A DNA stretch of 64,000 bases from Ulva prolifera (Eukaryota; Chlorophyta; Ulvophyceae; Ulvales; Ulvaceae), in assembly GCA_023078555.1 (NCBI GenBank), contig CM041199.1, positions 2,297,101 to 2,361,100 of the forward strand. The letters are read 5' to 3'. The position numbers were made by a program, and so were the translations under genes. The number at the start of each line of letters is the position of its first letter. Position 1 is the first letter of the stretch. Under the pieces are notes generated by a model that searched no databases, was not told where the DNA came from, and saw nothing but the letters and a program-made list of their open reading frames with translations. Positions 49,599-60,988 of this stretch are shown here, piece by piece.

Positions 49599-50522
49599 CT
49601 ACAGGTTCATGAGGAGGCGGACGTCGGCTATGCGGGCGGCCTGCTGCTCCTCCGGCCGCCTCCGCTCAAACGACGCCTGCGCGAGCTCCCGCTTCCGCTC
49701 CTGTAGCCACATGCCCGCCTCACGCTAGCAGAAGATGCTGGTCCACAAATGCCCAGCCAATGGGTCCCCAAAGACACAAGAACAGAATGTGTGTCTGCGC
49801 GTGATGCACACAGAAGAGGCGGCAACACAGAGGCCCGTGTTGGCGCGACGCTGTGGAAATGCTCTGTTACATGCGTGCACAGACACGCTGCGAGATCCTC
49901 GCACTGACGCTCTGCCTGATGCGCTTGCATGAGAGCTGCAGGGGGGCGTGCCTGCAAGACGAGCATGCGCTCCTCGATGCTGTCCGTCGTGACGTAGCGC
50001 CACACGGCGACTGGGCGCTGCTGCCCGATGCGGTGCACGCGGTCCATCGCCTGGTCCTCCGTCGCGGGGTTCCACCACGGGTCCAGCAGGTGCACCTGCA
50101 TGTCATGATGCATGTACAGCATGCACTGAACATCACCTGGAGCCTCTTGGCTAGAGGCCACGTTCACACACAGCTGAATCTGCCCTCCTGTGGTGCTGGC
50201 GTCCTGCACTGCCGACCTACTTGCAAGGGTGATGTCGCACCACGGCCCGTGCCACGGTGGAGAGGTGGCGCTGTGGGTGCGGCGTGCGGTCCCTGCCATG
50301 CCAGTGACGCCAAACAGCCACATCAACGCAGGTGTGTCTGAGGCCAGCGCTGCTGCATGCATGTGCGGGCCACGATCAGAGATGCGACAGGGCTGCCACA
50401 CCAGAACAGTGCATGTGACATGACAGGACGGTGGCACTTGCAGTCCGGCCAGCCTGGCGCACCGCCGCGCAGCCCCTCCAGCCCCCCCGCATGTCACCAG
50501 AGACAAGGCGATATCAATCCAG

Positions 50523-50555
<33 letters not shown>

Positions 50556-53500
50556 TTCCTCCACCTCACTCCCGACCTGCCCCTGACTCACACTAGCAAC
50601 TCCTAGTAACAAGGTCTACCTAGAAACAAGATGTAATGTCCAGACGGTGTGCGGTTCGGCACCTGCGAGGCGACGGTGAGGTTGAGGCCGACGCCACCGG
50701 CCTTCAAGCTCACCAGCGCCACCGTCGGCGCATCCGCGCCCGGCTCCGAAAACGTCGCGATCGCCGCCGCGCGCTTCGCGGCCGTCATCGAGCCGTCGAT
50801 GCGCACGCATGTGACGCCGTCGGCCGCGAGCGCCGCGCCCGCCGCGTCCAGCATGCCCGTGAATTGCGAGAAGACGACCGACTTGATCGGCCGCGGGAGG
50901 TCGGCGCTCGCGGCGGCGGCGTCGCGGAGGCGCTCGCGCAACGCCGCCAGCTTCGCGCTGTGCGCCACCGCGGCCTCCACGTCCTGCAGGGGCGCCGTTG
51001 TGACCGACAACGTTGGGATTCTGATACTTGCAAGATTGCCATGCCCACGTACTGACGTATCCCAGTCCATATGTGCCAGTCCTAGGCCAGGTGGCCAAGC
51101 AGTCCAGGCGCAGGCAGTGCGATTGCAGCCCGCACGCAGCTCGCGTACGGCTAGTACGCCAATGCATCAAGGAGCAGCGGTCCAGAACTTTGCACTGAGG
51201 CGCAACCTGTGTGCACGCACATGCATGCACACCATGCATGGCAAACATCCACAGAGAATGCTCCACGGGCCGTGCCGATGTAGACCATGCGCAGCGCACC
51301 GGTGCGCCAGCATGGCCACAGGGTAACACAGCGAAAGCATCAGAGACCAGCGTCAGAGGCCGGAATCAAAAACAGTATCGCTGCGGCGTTTCATACCGAA
51401 GGGCACACCTCTGGCGGAGCAGCCTCCGGTGCCGCCTCCGGGGGAACCTCGACGACAGTGGCTTTGGAGATCGGCGCGCGGCAGAGCGGGCAGCCCTTGG
51501 CCTCATTCAGCAGCCAGCTCTCTAGGCAGGCGCGGCAGAAGATGTGCGCGCACGGCGTGATCACCGGCGCGCTGACGTCGTCCATGCATATCGGGCACTC
51601 GTCCAGCGCGCCCGCCGCGACGAGCTCTGTGAGCTTGAGCACGAGCTCCTGCTGCGCCGCCGCCGGCAGCGCGGCGCCGGCGGCGGTGTGGCTGGAGGGG
51701 GGCTCGGGTGGCGTAGGCGGCTCTGTGGTCACGAGTGCGGAGGAATCGCAGATCTGGCGCAGCCTGCACCCGCATGCATGCATGGAGTGGTTCCGCATCA
51801 GGATGGCCCGGGGAGTGGCTGAAGCCAGGGCACAGGTGAGACGCAGGTGTACGCAGCGGACATGCATGGGCCTGCACGGCGTGATGTTGGACTCGCTGGT
51901 GCCCGCAGCATCTCTCGGCGATCCTGGCCCCAGCCTGCTGTGTGGGCACTTGTGCCGTCAACTCGCTGATACACTAACATTACCGGACCGAGAGCATGCA
52001 CTGCGGCCGCCGTGAAGCTCATCGCAGGGAGGCACGGGTTCATGCTGTAGCCGGTTCCCAACGACGCGCACTGGAGGCCTGAGCGGCGGTGGCACAGCAG
52101 GCCACATGCATGTGCTGTGGGGCACGGCAAGGCGCATGCATGAGCCGGCGGGGGTGGCGCAGGAGGGCCTCGATGACAGAGGAGGGGTAGCCGTCGAGGC
52201 AGGCATCTTCTGGCACCCCAGGGGAAGGTCAGCCGTAAACGCTGACCTAGCAAACCATGCATCATGGCCTCAACTGCCGTCTTACGCAGAGCCATGCTGT
52301 CAGCACGGTGTGATTCGACCACCGATGCACTGTTCTGGAGGAGTGGCGCAGGAGCGCGAACGCATGCATGAGCCGGGGGCCGCACCGCAGGAGGGCCTCG
52401 AGGACGGACGAGTAGTGGCGCAGGAGGGTGTCGGCGTCGAGGTGGGCCTCCACAAAGAGCCGCGCCGCCGCCGCCCACCGCTCGTACTGCGCCCGCTGCT
52501 CGCGCGCCATCGCCACCTTCACCACGTGGATGCGCTTCTCCGGCAGCTCCACCACCGGCCGCCCGCCCACCTGCACGCACGCGATCGCCCACTGTGATGC
52601 ATTCCAGACATCGCCGCCTCGTGACTGCTGTGATGGTACCTAGCCGCTGCGTAATGGGGCTTTGTGATGGTACTTAGCCGGCACAGAACGTCCCTGAGCA
52701 CAGCTCCAACTGGAGTGCAGGTCTGTGGCAATGGTGTGCTGGCGGTGCCAGCCAACTACACCTCCAGACTGACAGCCAGGCAGACATCGTTACGTATGCG
52801 GCAGTCGGGGTTGGGGCGTGCCATCGTCGTCTTCATGCGCCGCATCGCGGTGGCGGCCATGAGCACCTTGAGCCGAAGCAGCCCGGCCGGGTTGCCGGCG
52901 GCGATGGGCCGCTCGAAGGCGGCCCGGAAGACGGCGCGCTCCGTGAGGGGGCTCAGGTGCAGGAAGGCCAGCAGGCCGTACAGGTCCTTCATCGAGTTCT
53001 GGATCGGCGTGCCGGACACGACCCATCGCGCACGCGCCGGCAGGTCGCGGCACGCCTGCGACTGCTTCGTCGCCGCGTTCTTCACAAAGTGGCCCTCGTC
53101 GAGCACAACGCGCTGCCACTGCACCTGCATGGCGTCCACTCCACAACTCAGAATGGCTACAGGCGCGGCACCACCTCGCTCAGCACAGGAGAAGGCCCTG
53201 TGAGTTGCGGACGGTCGTCTGAGGGGGGTTTCCAGGTGGTTTACCCCTGTGGCATATGTGGTCCCGTTAACTCGCAGTTGTCAATGTCTAATAGGATACG
53301 GCTCAGCAAATTCAGTTTCGACTTGATTTGACAGGTACAAAAGTGTCTACAGGTGCACACCGCAATGGGAATGAGCGTGGAGATGCGCGGCTTTGCAACG
53401 GAGAGGATACAGGTACACGCGACAAGCAAACGGACATGGCAGATGTGTGTTGGGGGTGGGGGAGGGGGGCGGGGCGCACGCGCTTGAGCTTGCGGGCGTC

Positions 53501-56500
53501 AGAGACGACGATGCCGTAGGTGGTGATGACGACGTCGTGCTTCGCGAGCTGCGGCGCGGTGAGGCCGGTGCGGGCGGGGCCGTGGTAGACGCAGGTGGCG
53601 AGGCCGCGTGTGTGCTCCTCGATCTGCGCCTCCCAGTTGGACAGCACCGACACCGGGCACACCTGCACCGAGTTCATACATATATAGAGTTCCGAGAGTG
53701 CACACAGAGGTAATGCAGGAATCCCTCATTACGATCGCTTGCACTGCATGTTACAGCTCTGACCATGGGCAGCGGCGACCGGGCGCGGTGTGGGTGACTG
53801 GCATATGACGCTGCAATGTGGCAGCAAATGCGTCACGCACCATGCCCCACCGGCATTGTTCTGTATACTGCCCTGTCAGTGTCAGGATCTGACCGTGACC
53901 TCGCACTGCCGCGTCAGAATCGGAGGCCGAAACAGGGAAGTGTTGTTGCATGTTTCAATAACTCAGCTCAGCGCCCCACGCTACACGACACGCCAGGAGC
54001 ATGGGGGTCATGCTCATGAAATGCACGCATTGCCGACGTTTCACTCCGACTGTACACCGCACTGCGTGCAGCCATCAGCCGTCGTGTGTGTTGCAAACGC
54101 GCATGAGCAAATCACAACACACAGCTGCAGCAGAGCTGTGGTGCTGCTGCGGAGGGTGCAGGGTCGCACCACGAGCGTCGGCCGCGCGCCGTTGGAGGGT
54201 GGCGGGGCGCTCGGCGCCTCCGCAGCCGCCGCGGCGTCCAGCAGCCGCTGCTGCGCCGGAGTCGCCTTGCGGCTCTTGGGCGTGCCCGGCGTCGCGGCGG
54301 CGGAGGCCGGGCTGCCCTGCGATGCCGTCCGCTGGCTCGCAGAGCGCCTACGCGCCTTTGCCGGTGGTTTCTGCGGGGTGCCCGGCGCATTGTCGGCGGC
54401 GGCATCGGCGGTGGCGCGCGCCTCCACTGTGGCAGCTGGCAGCTCAGCCCCTGCACAGGCATATGAACGAGTACGAGCATTGGCCCTGGTGGTCACACCG
54501 ATCAGTCTTTCACTCTGAGACGCTCGTGGCAGCCCGATCTGTGTTATCGTCTGTGGCCAGATAGGCATCCACGGGCGCCGGCAAATGGCCGTCAAGGACA
54601 GTCAGACCCTGAAAAGAATGCACATCCAGGCAGCACCGCAGAAAGAGGAAGTGGAAACCCTCGCAAGGGAGACACAGCTGCAAATTGTGCAATTGTGTAT
54701 GACTGCCACGGCAGCACGGGCGCGCACCTGGGCAGTTGGTGGCGATGAGGGACAGTATGGTCAGGGTTTTGCCGAGGCCCATGTCGTCCGCGAGCACGCC
54801 GCCGCGGAACGGCGGGGGCCGCACCTCCGTCACAAAGTTGGTGAGCGTGTTGGTGTACGCCACCGCTGCGGCCGCCGTCACAGGCTGCACGTCGCATGAA
54901 CTTCTCACATGCATGTCGCAGGGCACGCCTGGCGGGCGAAAGGCTGGCGACACGTCGGTGTATGTGCACCACGCAGATGCATGGGCACCGGAGCGAGCTG
55001 GGAGCATGCCCGCATGCGAGCGCTGCCACGGGCCTTGAGGTGTAGAGGACTCCACGGAGTCGAGGCGTGCCGATGCTTGTGAAGCAGTGCCCCGTCAAGA
55101 GGGTCACTGCTGGCCATGCATGTGCAGTCGCAATGCAGACAAGCGGCCTGCAGCCGACGGAGCTCTGTGCATCCCAATCCCTGAACCTCCACGCTGTCAC
55201 CAAACAACTGCAACCTCGATGATCCCCTTGATACAAACGGCAGGAGAAGAATCCCGGAGACAAACGGCTGGAGAAGAACGACAGACATTGACCAGGCCAC
55301 TAGCAGCCCCGATGCCAGAACCGGCTGCAGCAGAACCCAATCAGCCCTCGTGATGACCATGACAACCCTGCCAGAGAACCTCCACGGCAGCAGAGCACGG
55401 GGCAGCACACGGGCACCCACGCACCTTGTGGACGTCCCAGAAGGGCGGCAGCGCGTTGCTGTTCTCCCGGTGCACCATCCACGCCAGCGCCTCCTGCTGG
55501 TGCCGTAGCAGCGGCGTCACGACGCGCTCCGCCGGTGGCGCCATGCGCGCCACCGTGTCGCTCTCCGCGAGCAGGTCGTCAAACAGCCTCGAGATTGAGT
55601 CCTGGACGGCGTGCGGCTGCAGGGCGGCCGTTGAGCCCCCCTGTGAGCCCCCCTGGGAGCCCTGGCTGGACAGGGCAGACCCCACGCCGACGCCGAGGCT
55701 GACCTGGCTGCTCTTCTGCATAGCTGGCCACACCTCTGATTCGATAAACTAGTTCCAAGCTCTGTGAACGATGCTGTGAGCAATAAGTCTTCTTCCTTGT
55801 TTTGTTTCTTGTTTTCTGTGCTGTGCATGTCAACTGGCGACTGTGAGCCATGGAGGTGTGGGCGTGGAGGTGATGGGCAGCATCCGGAGTTTGCCAGGAG
55901 CCACAGTGCAGTATTTGCAGCGCCGACTGGGGCGTGGGGGTTGGGTGTGCGAGAGAACGGTGCAGCACAGGCGCAGCGGAGTGACAAGGGAGAGGGAATG
56001 CGACGAGAGTGTGCAATGTGGTGGCCTTGCAGCCTACATGGTGCTCAGCCTGTCTGCAGCGCTTCCGCTGTTTTGTTGGCATGCCTGCCTGGCATCTGCG
56101 CCTGTTTGGCGCATCGTGCCTATGATCTGCTCCTCCATCACCGCGGCTCTGGACGGCTGCTGGTATGCGGCGTGAGGATTGCAGCTACTCAACATTGGGA
56201 AATGGAATGCACTGACTGCATTGCTGTTATCGCTGGTGAGGTGTCGGACGTGTACCGGCCCATGATGCATTTGTACATGCCAGCATCCGGCAGACTCACA
56301 CTGCAGGCAAGCGTGATGCTGCACTGAATATATAGCATGCACTAGAAAAACTGGTACGCGTCGGCCATGTGACCTGGTCCACAATCGTACCTCAAACAAG
56401 GATTCAGCATCATAGTCGCCTGATACATACAGACGCTCCGCCCTCAGCCTGCCCAGGACGACGTCCTCTTGGCCCTCCTTTGCAAAACACAGCAGTTTGC

Positions 56501-57513
56501 ACGGGATTTTGAAGACATTCTTGGAGCCACGAGGGATGACGCCTTCGAGAAAGAGCATCCCGCTGTCCAACAGAGGCGCCAATGCAGTGACTATGACTCT
56601 GGGGAGGTGGCCCACCTGTTCTTCCTGCAGCTCATGCTTCATTCAGTTGCTGCTGGTCACACAAAGCGAGCATCTAGGCGTCTGTCACGGAGGGTATGTG
56701 ACATGGGTGAGTGAATCAGCGCTTGATGCAGCCGGTCCCTCAGCATAGCGATTATTTGCCAACTTGAACTGCTGCGTGCTTTGATGTTGAGCAGACTGGA
56801 GCTCTGGAATTCTGCGCAGGCTGCCTGAATGAATGGCCCCAGGCAGCATCGCACCTGGATATTCAACACTTGCACAGCATTGCGATCATACGGATTGTCA
56901 GGCTCCCTTCTCAAAAGAACCTGCAGTCAGGCTCTCCGAAGTGGGAGGGAAGTCGAGCGTGGCTTGTTCTGGCCGATGAAGCAGTGCCCTATGGAACGTT
57001 CGTTGCAGGCGCATAGCTCAGAGCCAAGATCATGTACACGGTCACAAGATACAACCATAGTCTGGCAGCTGAGCACTTGCGTAGCTCCCCGTAGCGTCCT
57101 GGCTCGTGTAGACCGTCCGTTTGAAGCGCACCATCTCGCGGTTGTTTACATGGCCACGATAGTGATTGACACCTACAATCTTTCCATCGAAAGATCCTAT
57201 ATACTTCCTGTCTAGTGCTTCTTCCTCCCTGCCCTGTGATTGCACCCAGCATATGTTGATCGCGACATGGTGCTGCTTTGTTAAGGCCTGACAATTCGAC
57301 TATGGCCTGGCACCGCACCTCCAGACCTTCCTGGAGTAAATCTCGATTCATAATGATGTAGTCTGTTGCGCTCGTCAAGTCCGCCACGAACGTGGTCCAG
57401 ATGCCATGAACGACCTGATGTGCCGGATATCTCTATGCCTGCAGGAGGTGGCATTGTCCCGAACACACACAGCAACCGATACACACTTCACGTCTGATAC
57501 TGTCAAGCGTCAT
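49599..57513 (-). CDS. RAD5/HLTF-like: Rad5/HLTF-type SNF2 translocase with HIRAN and RING domains
   Basis: Family role: DNA-damage tolerance through replication-fork remodelling and PCNA polyubiquitination, in the nucleus. Exons: 57513-57487, 57414-57319, 57233-57132, 56920-56855, 56624-56391, 55733-55425, 54884-54728, 54450-54170, 53662-53480, 53124-52762, 52570-52386, 51763-51409, 50983-50663, 50095-49952, 49724-49599; 982 aa, in phase throughout. HIRAN, about 52-160: [19 protein letters not shown], then [21 protein letters not shown]2: [17 protein letters not shown], motif [12 protein letters not shown] (about 310), [12 protein letters not shown], motif [13 protein letters not shown] (DEGH is normal for this family), and [23 protein letters not shown], 723-765, inserted before the helicase C lobe: [23 protein letters not shown] lobe: [25 protein letters not shown] and [12 protein letters not shown]. 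Exon 54450-54170 is an Ala/Pro/Ser-rich insert between motifs I and Ia. The intron after 49952 has a GC donor. The 27-bp first exon is the least certain. Confidence 0.93.
50523..50555. repeat. Poly-C tract (33 C) in intron
   Basis: An uninterrupted C run inside the intron between exons 50983-50663 and 50095-49952 of the Rad5/HLTF gene. On the transcribed strand it is poly-G. Confidence 0.9.
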
Positions 57514-57581
57514 TGTCGGAGTGGCGGAATGACACACTCAAATTGAAGCTGGCATCTGCCTCTGGTTGGCCAAAATCGAAG

Positions 57582-58425
57582 TCAGCTTGACGACTCAACT
57601 TGCCGCGACATCTCGGAACCGCACGGCAGGCCATTCCACATGCCAACATCGATATAGCATCGGCTACAGCACATATGGTCCTGACCGCTCAGACACGACA
57701 CAAAGATTTCGTTTGTGTCATACTGACTGCCTTCGCAGCTTTGCGCTGTTGCCAGTTCTGAGTTCGATACTGACAGCGTTTGGATAAGGGCTGCATCGTT
57801 GCGTCCTCCACTGCGGCGATTTGTGTGCGCAATCAACTCTCATTATCAGGTACGTGATCACAGGCATCTGTGCTGTCGCTGATGTATGGAGTTCTAGGCG
57901 GTCGATTGCAGAGCAGGTCCTGGAATTGTCATTGACGCAGATCCCGTATCCACAATCGCTGTTTGGTAGCAGACAGGCGCCATTTTTACTGCACATGATC
58001 ACTTTAGCACGCTCAGAAGGGCTTGCCTTGCTCAGATCGTGGGCTCTCAGCCATACTGCCGTTTCAATGACGTGCGTTTGCTGAAACAGCGTTCCTGGGG
58101 GCTCGAGCAAGGTCCCTGCTCGCCAGCTCCGCGGCGCAGACGGACCCGGAAGCGTTGCAGATAGCGCATACAGCACTTCGAGATGTCTGAGCTGTATCCG
58201 AGGTCCTTCGGGGTCTGCCGTATGTGCAACCGGCTGCAGCGACCTGCCTTTATGCTTCCGAAAAGACGTTGACCTGGCCACGTCAGCTTGCGTACGCGTC
58301 AGCTGCATGGCATCTGCACAGCCATCAGCTCTCACAATCACTACCTTCCGCGAGCATCTCTGCTAGCCTATGCAGCCCTTGTGCTGTGGCCTGCGACAAA
58401 TCTGCCGCTGCCCCAGTCAGCCCCT
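57582..58425 (-). CDS. Unknown protein, short-intron gene (5' end uncertain)
   Basis: Segments 58425-58345, 58313-57854 and 57810-57582 carry protein-like sequence and join in phase if introns of 31 and 43 nt are accepted. Segment 1: LTGAAADLSQATAQGLHRLA. Segment 2: IQLRHLEVLYALSATLPG, then FQQTHVIETAVWLRAHDLSK and CSKNGACLLPNSDCGYGICV. Segment 3: GGRNDAALIQTLSVSNSELA, then a Cys-rich end (HMCCSRCYIDVGMWNGLPCG) to TGA at 57582. No family recognised. The 31-nt intron is shorter than normal spliceosomal introns, so the real start may instead be the ATG at 58308 (MQLTRTQADVARS). A further open minus-strand segment at 58845-58560 (FLLLNSVHMVISVPDLQRW, then a hydrophobic LHIALGTLVVMAWGVSL) could be an upstream exon, but no phase-compatible junction was found. 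Only 68 bp separate its stop from the Rad5/HLTF start. Confidence 0.42.
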
Positions 58426-58933
58426 CTGATTGAGCAGTTGTAGTCGTTGTCACACAGCTGTGTGTCTAGTCAACCTGCTAGTCAACCTCGCACCATGTGT
58501 CATCGTTGGCCAGCGCTGGCCAGCTTCGGCCAGCATGGCAAAGCGTGTCTCTGCAGAGAGACCCCCCAGGCCATAACCACCAGTGTGCCGAGCGCAATGT
58601 GCAAACTCTCGCTGAACCACTGCCACCTCTGCAGATCAGGAACGGAGATGACCATGTGGACACTGTTCAACAGGAGGAAGGGCTCTGAGCTAGACACATC
58701 AGCCCCGGCCGGACAGGCCGCGGGAGCAGACATGAACCACCTACCCTCCAAGATCCCAGTGGAAGCCCGCCCCATCGATGACCCCGGCTTGAAGGTCGCC
58801 CCCCTCCTCTTGAGCTCTCTCCCCATGCCATCTGCGCTGTGAGTCTCACTCATTCTAGGGCCATGTTCAAATCTCTCGAGGCTGGACCGCTGTGCCACAC
58901 CAACACCCAGCCCTATGTGAACGTAGCTGGATC

Positions 58934-58974
58934 AGACTACAGTCCACAACTCTGGTACCGTGGTACTGTAGTCT
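58934..58974. repeat. Inverted repeat with one bulge
   Basis: AGACTACAGT-CCAC at 58934-58947 faces GTGG-T-ACTGTAGTCT at 58960-58974, giving a 14-bp stem with one bulged T and a 12-base loop. Confidence 0.75.
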
Positions 58975-59975
58975 AATCCTGTGGTCTGGCGACAGACTCC
59001 TGTCCTGTACTAATAGTATGCCCTAGGCTGATCTGTACATAGATCACATGCTTTACACAGGAGGCAGTCGCGTCGACAGCCTCTCCGGCTCTTATGACAA
59101 CCCAGGGCCGGTGCTGCACCGCAGGCGGTACCCATTCCACATTTCTGTTACGGAGCTGTTGTGCATGCATGCATACATACGCAGGGCGGGGGGAGTGTAT
59201 ATAGATCTCCCCTGCAAGCGCGCACGCGGAAGGGTACACACAGCGCCTCTGGAAATGCATGCCACTTTCGCAGCGGCGCAGGGCCACTCTGTGCAAGTGC
59301 ATGAGCTGAGCAGAGAACTGCACGGTCCCTCGAAACCAACCAATTGCGCCCGACATTTCAGTGTCACTGGGCAATCATGCAAGCATGCGTACACTCACGC
59401 ATGCACACCCACCGGTTCGCACACAAACTGTCGATAAACTGCTAACAATAACGGCAATCACACCTAGATGTTATTGTTTCCTTTGTAAGCATCTAGCTGG
59501 GCGGTGCGGATCCGGGGAGTGCCGTGCAGGAGGGCCCGGGGGCGTGGCCGGTCACAATGCGCTTCCCCTCGATGGGCTCCGAGCGCCTCTCCCTCGACGG
59601 CGGCGAGCGGCGCAGCCTGTCCGCGGCCTCCGCCGCCGCTGCCGCCGACGCGCGCCGCACCTCGTCCGACGGCCTGCCACGGCGCGTGCCGCGCAGCGCG
59701 AGCTCCGGCCACTTCGACCTCGACCACGTCTACACCAACTGGCCATCTGCGTAGGGCGTGTTGATATTAGGTGGCCAGAGGGGGCCCCGGCCGATCCTGC
59801 AGGAGCACTACAGTGAAGCAGGGCGCCAGCAGCCACCTCTTGCCTGTGCGCTGCGTCACAATGGGTGAGGCGGTGGTGCGGAGTTTGGGTGCCCTCTCGG
59901 TGGATGCCGATGTAATGGGTGTGGGTGGCATTGTGGTGGGGGCAGCCTGTGCGGCGTGCATGGTGCCAAGGCACA
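58975..59975. other. Spacer with a possible plus-strand exon
   Basis: No complete gene. At about 59548-59754 the plus strand encodes a Ser/Arg/Ala-rich segment with third-position GC bias (RFPSMGSERLSLDGGERRSL, then GHFDLDHVYTNWPSA and TAG), preceded by an acceptor-like CCGTGCAG at 59520-59527. It could be the terminal exon of a plus-strand gene whose other exons I cannot find, or a chance open frame. Confidence 0.3.
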
Positions 59976-60392
59976 TTATATGTACAATAGAAGAGGCGAG
60001 CGTTCAGCGGAGAGGTCAAGAGTCGGCACCCGCAGAGAGACCGACGCGTTTGAAGGTGTGTCGGCATTGGAGATATGGTGAGGGGGGAGTGTAATGCTGA
60101 GTGTGAGCTTTTCGTCCCGCGGAGTCAGGGGTATGTGGGCGTTTTGGTCGTTTGACAGGGGCCCACTGTTGCAGAGGTAGAGCACCTTGGCCACACCTGT
60201 GTGTGCCAGCTCGGTGCTGAGCATGTGGAGTTGGGCAGTCAGATGCAACAAGATTTTGGAAGTAATATGCACTTTGAGCTCTGCAACACTGATCTGGTGT
60301 GTGCTGCGAACGCCGTGCTTCCTGAACACAGCCTCTTGTGAACAGGCAACCTCCTCTCCTTCCTCACTCATGAGGCCGAACGCCCCTCGCAT
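59976..60392 (-). CDS. Hypothetical ORF, 138 codons
   Basis: An open minus-strand frame with protein-like order (FRKHGVRSTHQISVAELKV, then ILLHLTAQLHMLSTELA and RDEKLTLSITL), mostly C or G in third positions in its middle part, ending at 59976. The first in-frame codon of the open stretch is ATG-type Met (MRGAFGLMSEEGEE). No family recognised. It may be one exon of a larger gene or spurious. Confidence 0.25.
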   Translation of the reverse strand: MRGAFGLMSEEGEEVACSQEAVFRKHGVRSTHQISVAELKVHITSKILLHLTAQLHMLSTELAHTGVAKVLYLCNSGPLSNDQNAHIPLTPRDEKLTLSITLPPHHISNADTPSNASVSLRVPTLDLSAERSPLLLYI

Positions 60393-60988
60393 GCAGCCAC
60401 AACTTCCCTACACATTACCCATGTTTGACTACAACATCATCAACACGCTGCTGGAAAGCATGTCCCATCTCCAGCTACATGCCGCACACCGCCTGCCACC
60501 TTGCCTACTTTAGCACCAACACACAGGACATATGTTTGTGGCTCCGCTGCTGCCAGCAGCTACCCGCAGCACCACTCAATCCTTTGGCTGCTCACCCCTG
60601 TAAGATCGGCAGGCGTGACTTGACGAAACAAAACAAAGATAGCTCTTCATAAAAACCCAACAGCGCTGGGGCCACATCCACCAATGGTCCACCAGCCATG
60701 ACCGCATCTATCCTACAATTCACTCAGCTCCTATGTACACTCTGCAGTGCATATGATATCTGTGCCTGGACACCCCCGGCCATGCCTCAGCCCCTCTCAC
60801 AAACCTGGCATACTTCAACCTGCTTCTACCTGTACTCGCAGCACATTCCTGGTTGGCGAATCACAGCCGTCATGGCCACCCATGTAGCTCAGGCTCGGCA
60901 TCATGCTTGCCAAATGCAAGTACCGCGCGGCCGCACGCAGACGCATGCATGTGCGCACGCGAGTGGTGTGCCAGGCGGCTACAGGTGC
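60393..60988. other. Spacer, nothing recognised
   Basis: No credible coding segment. Lies downstream of the secreted-protein gene that ends at 60989. Confidence 0.4.
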
